NCBI RefSeq assembly: GCF_900088825.1
Contig: NZ_LT592171.1
Location: 792,425-856,424 of the forward strand
DNA: 64,000 nucleotides
Reading direction: 5' to 3'
Source: Thiomonas delicata
Lineage (GTDB): Bacteria > Pseudomonadota > Gammaproteobacteria > Burkholderiales > Burkholderiaceae_C
A program made the position numbers and the translations under genes. The notes under the pieces were generated by a model, which saw only the letters and a list, made by a program, of their open reading frames with translations, made no database searches and was not told the DNA's origin. Below, in pieces: positions 63,708-64,000 of this stretch. Within the stretch, counting starts at the first letter, position 1. The number at the start of each line of letters is the position of its first letter.

Positions 63708-64000
63708 TCAGATGGCTTCGCGCATGCGCCACCATGGATCGTCACGAACCAATTGGCTGCCCACCATGCGGTCGAGCAGCCGGCCAGGATCGGTGTCCAC
63801 CACCAGCGGGGCCAGAACCTCGGCACGTACAAAGCCTTGCTCGTGGCTTTGCGCCAGAAAATCCAGCAGCGAATCGTAGTAGCCCTGCACGTTGAGCAGG
63901 CCCACGGGCTTGTTGTGGTAGCCAAGCTGGCGCCAAGTCCACACCTCGAACAATTCCTCCAGCGTTCCCAATCCTCCGGGCAGGGCGACGAAGCCATCGG
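63708..64000 (-). CDS. LOG-family nucleotide-binding protein, 5' partial
   Basis: The C-terminal 96 residues of a TIGR00730/LOG protein; the gene runs out of the window at the right edge. The family motif [18 protein letters not shown] is visible near the window end. The rest ([20 protein letters not shown], then REAI at the end) also fits. These proteins are phosphoribohydrolases that act on cytokinin-like nucleotides or similar nucleoside 5'-monophosphates. Confidence 0.88.
   Translation of the reverse strand, partial: DGFVALPGGLGTLEELFEVWTWRQLGYHNKPVGLLNVQGYYDSLLDFLAQSHEQGFVRAEVLAPLVVDTDPGRLLDRMVGSQLVRDDPWWRMREAI

Overview
The window looks like chromosomal DNA from a high-GC betaproteobacterium, most likely of the order Burkholderiales. 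The grounds are the gene orders: grpE-dnaK-dnaJ-prfB-pepN-fbp, exbB-exbD-lpxK-ycaR-kdsB-adk, zapA followed by 6S RNA, and nadE-glnB. A cytoplasmic PHB depolymerase and RpoD and ExbB types usual in that order agree. I cannot name the genus with confidence.

Positions 1 to about 13,240 are an accessory region that I read as part of a genomic island. It ends at a tRNA-Thr(CGT) gene whose 3' end faces a tyrosine integrase (12061-13065). Inside it are a partial beta-propeller protein, a periplasmic DUF302 protein and an ArsR repressor with a cysteine metal motif. Next comes a TolC-type outer-membrane gene cut by an IS630 element, then a graveyard of IS110, LysR and IS5 fragments. A cluster of small overlapping genes follows, one of them a membrane-anchored AbrB-like protein. 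Then come a DUF4143 ATPase, a tandem AAA+ ATPase next to a multi-pass membrane protein, and an AbiE toxin-antitoxin pair behind a perfect palindrome. The opposite island end is not visible.

From 13,240 to 35,700 the core genes run almost entirely on the minus strand: fbp, pepN, prfB (with its +1 programmed frameshift), dnaJ, dnaK, grpE (sigma-32-like promoter), a glycosyltransferase, hemH, a cyclase-FHA regulator, rpoD, dnaG, a short-chain dehydrogenase, adk, kdsB, ycaR, lpxK, exbD and exbB. They cover heat shock, transcription and replication initiation, lipid A/KDO supply and energised transport.

From 35,700 to 48,340 the orientation alternates: xseA, sodB, a DUF192 protein, a Lys/Ala-rich exported protein, icd (with an upstream palindrome), clpS-clpA, ilvD, lgt, a PIN-domain protein, a TSUP permease, 6S RNA, zapA and a small coiled-coil protein.

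From 48,340 to 53,460 there is a complete vitamin B12 uptake locus: a cobalamin riboswitch, btuB, btuC and btuD on the plus strand, facing btuF on the minus strand. btuF overlaps nth.

The rest holds rsxB, phaZ, an aromatic/aspartate aminotransferase, uvrB, a low-molecular-weight phosphatase, a COG3146 acyltransferase, nadE, glnB and the 3' part of a LOG-family gene that leaves the window. The acyltransferase and nadE diverge from start codons that share two bases.
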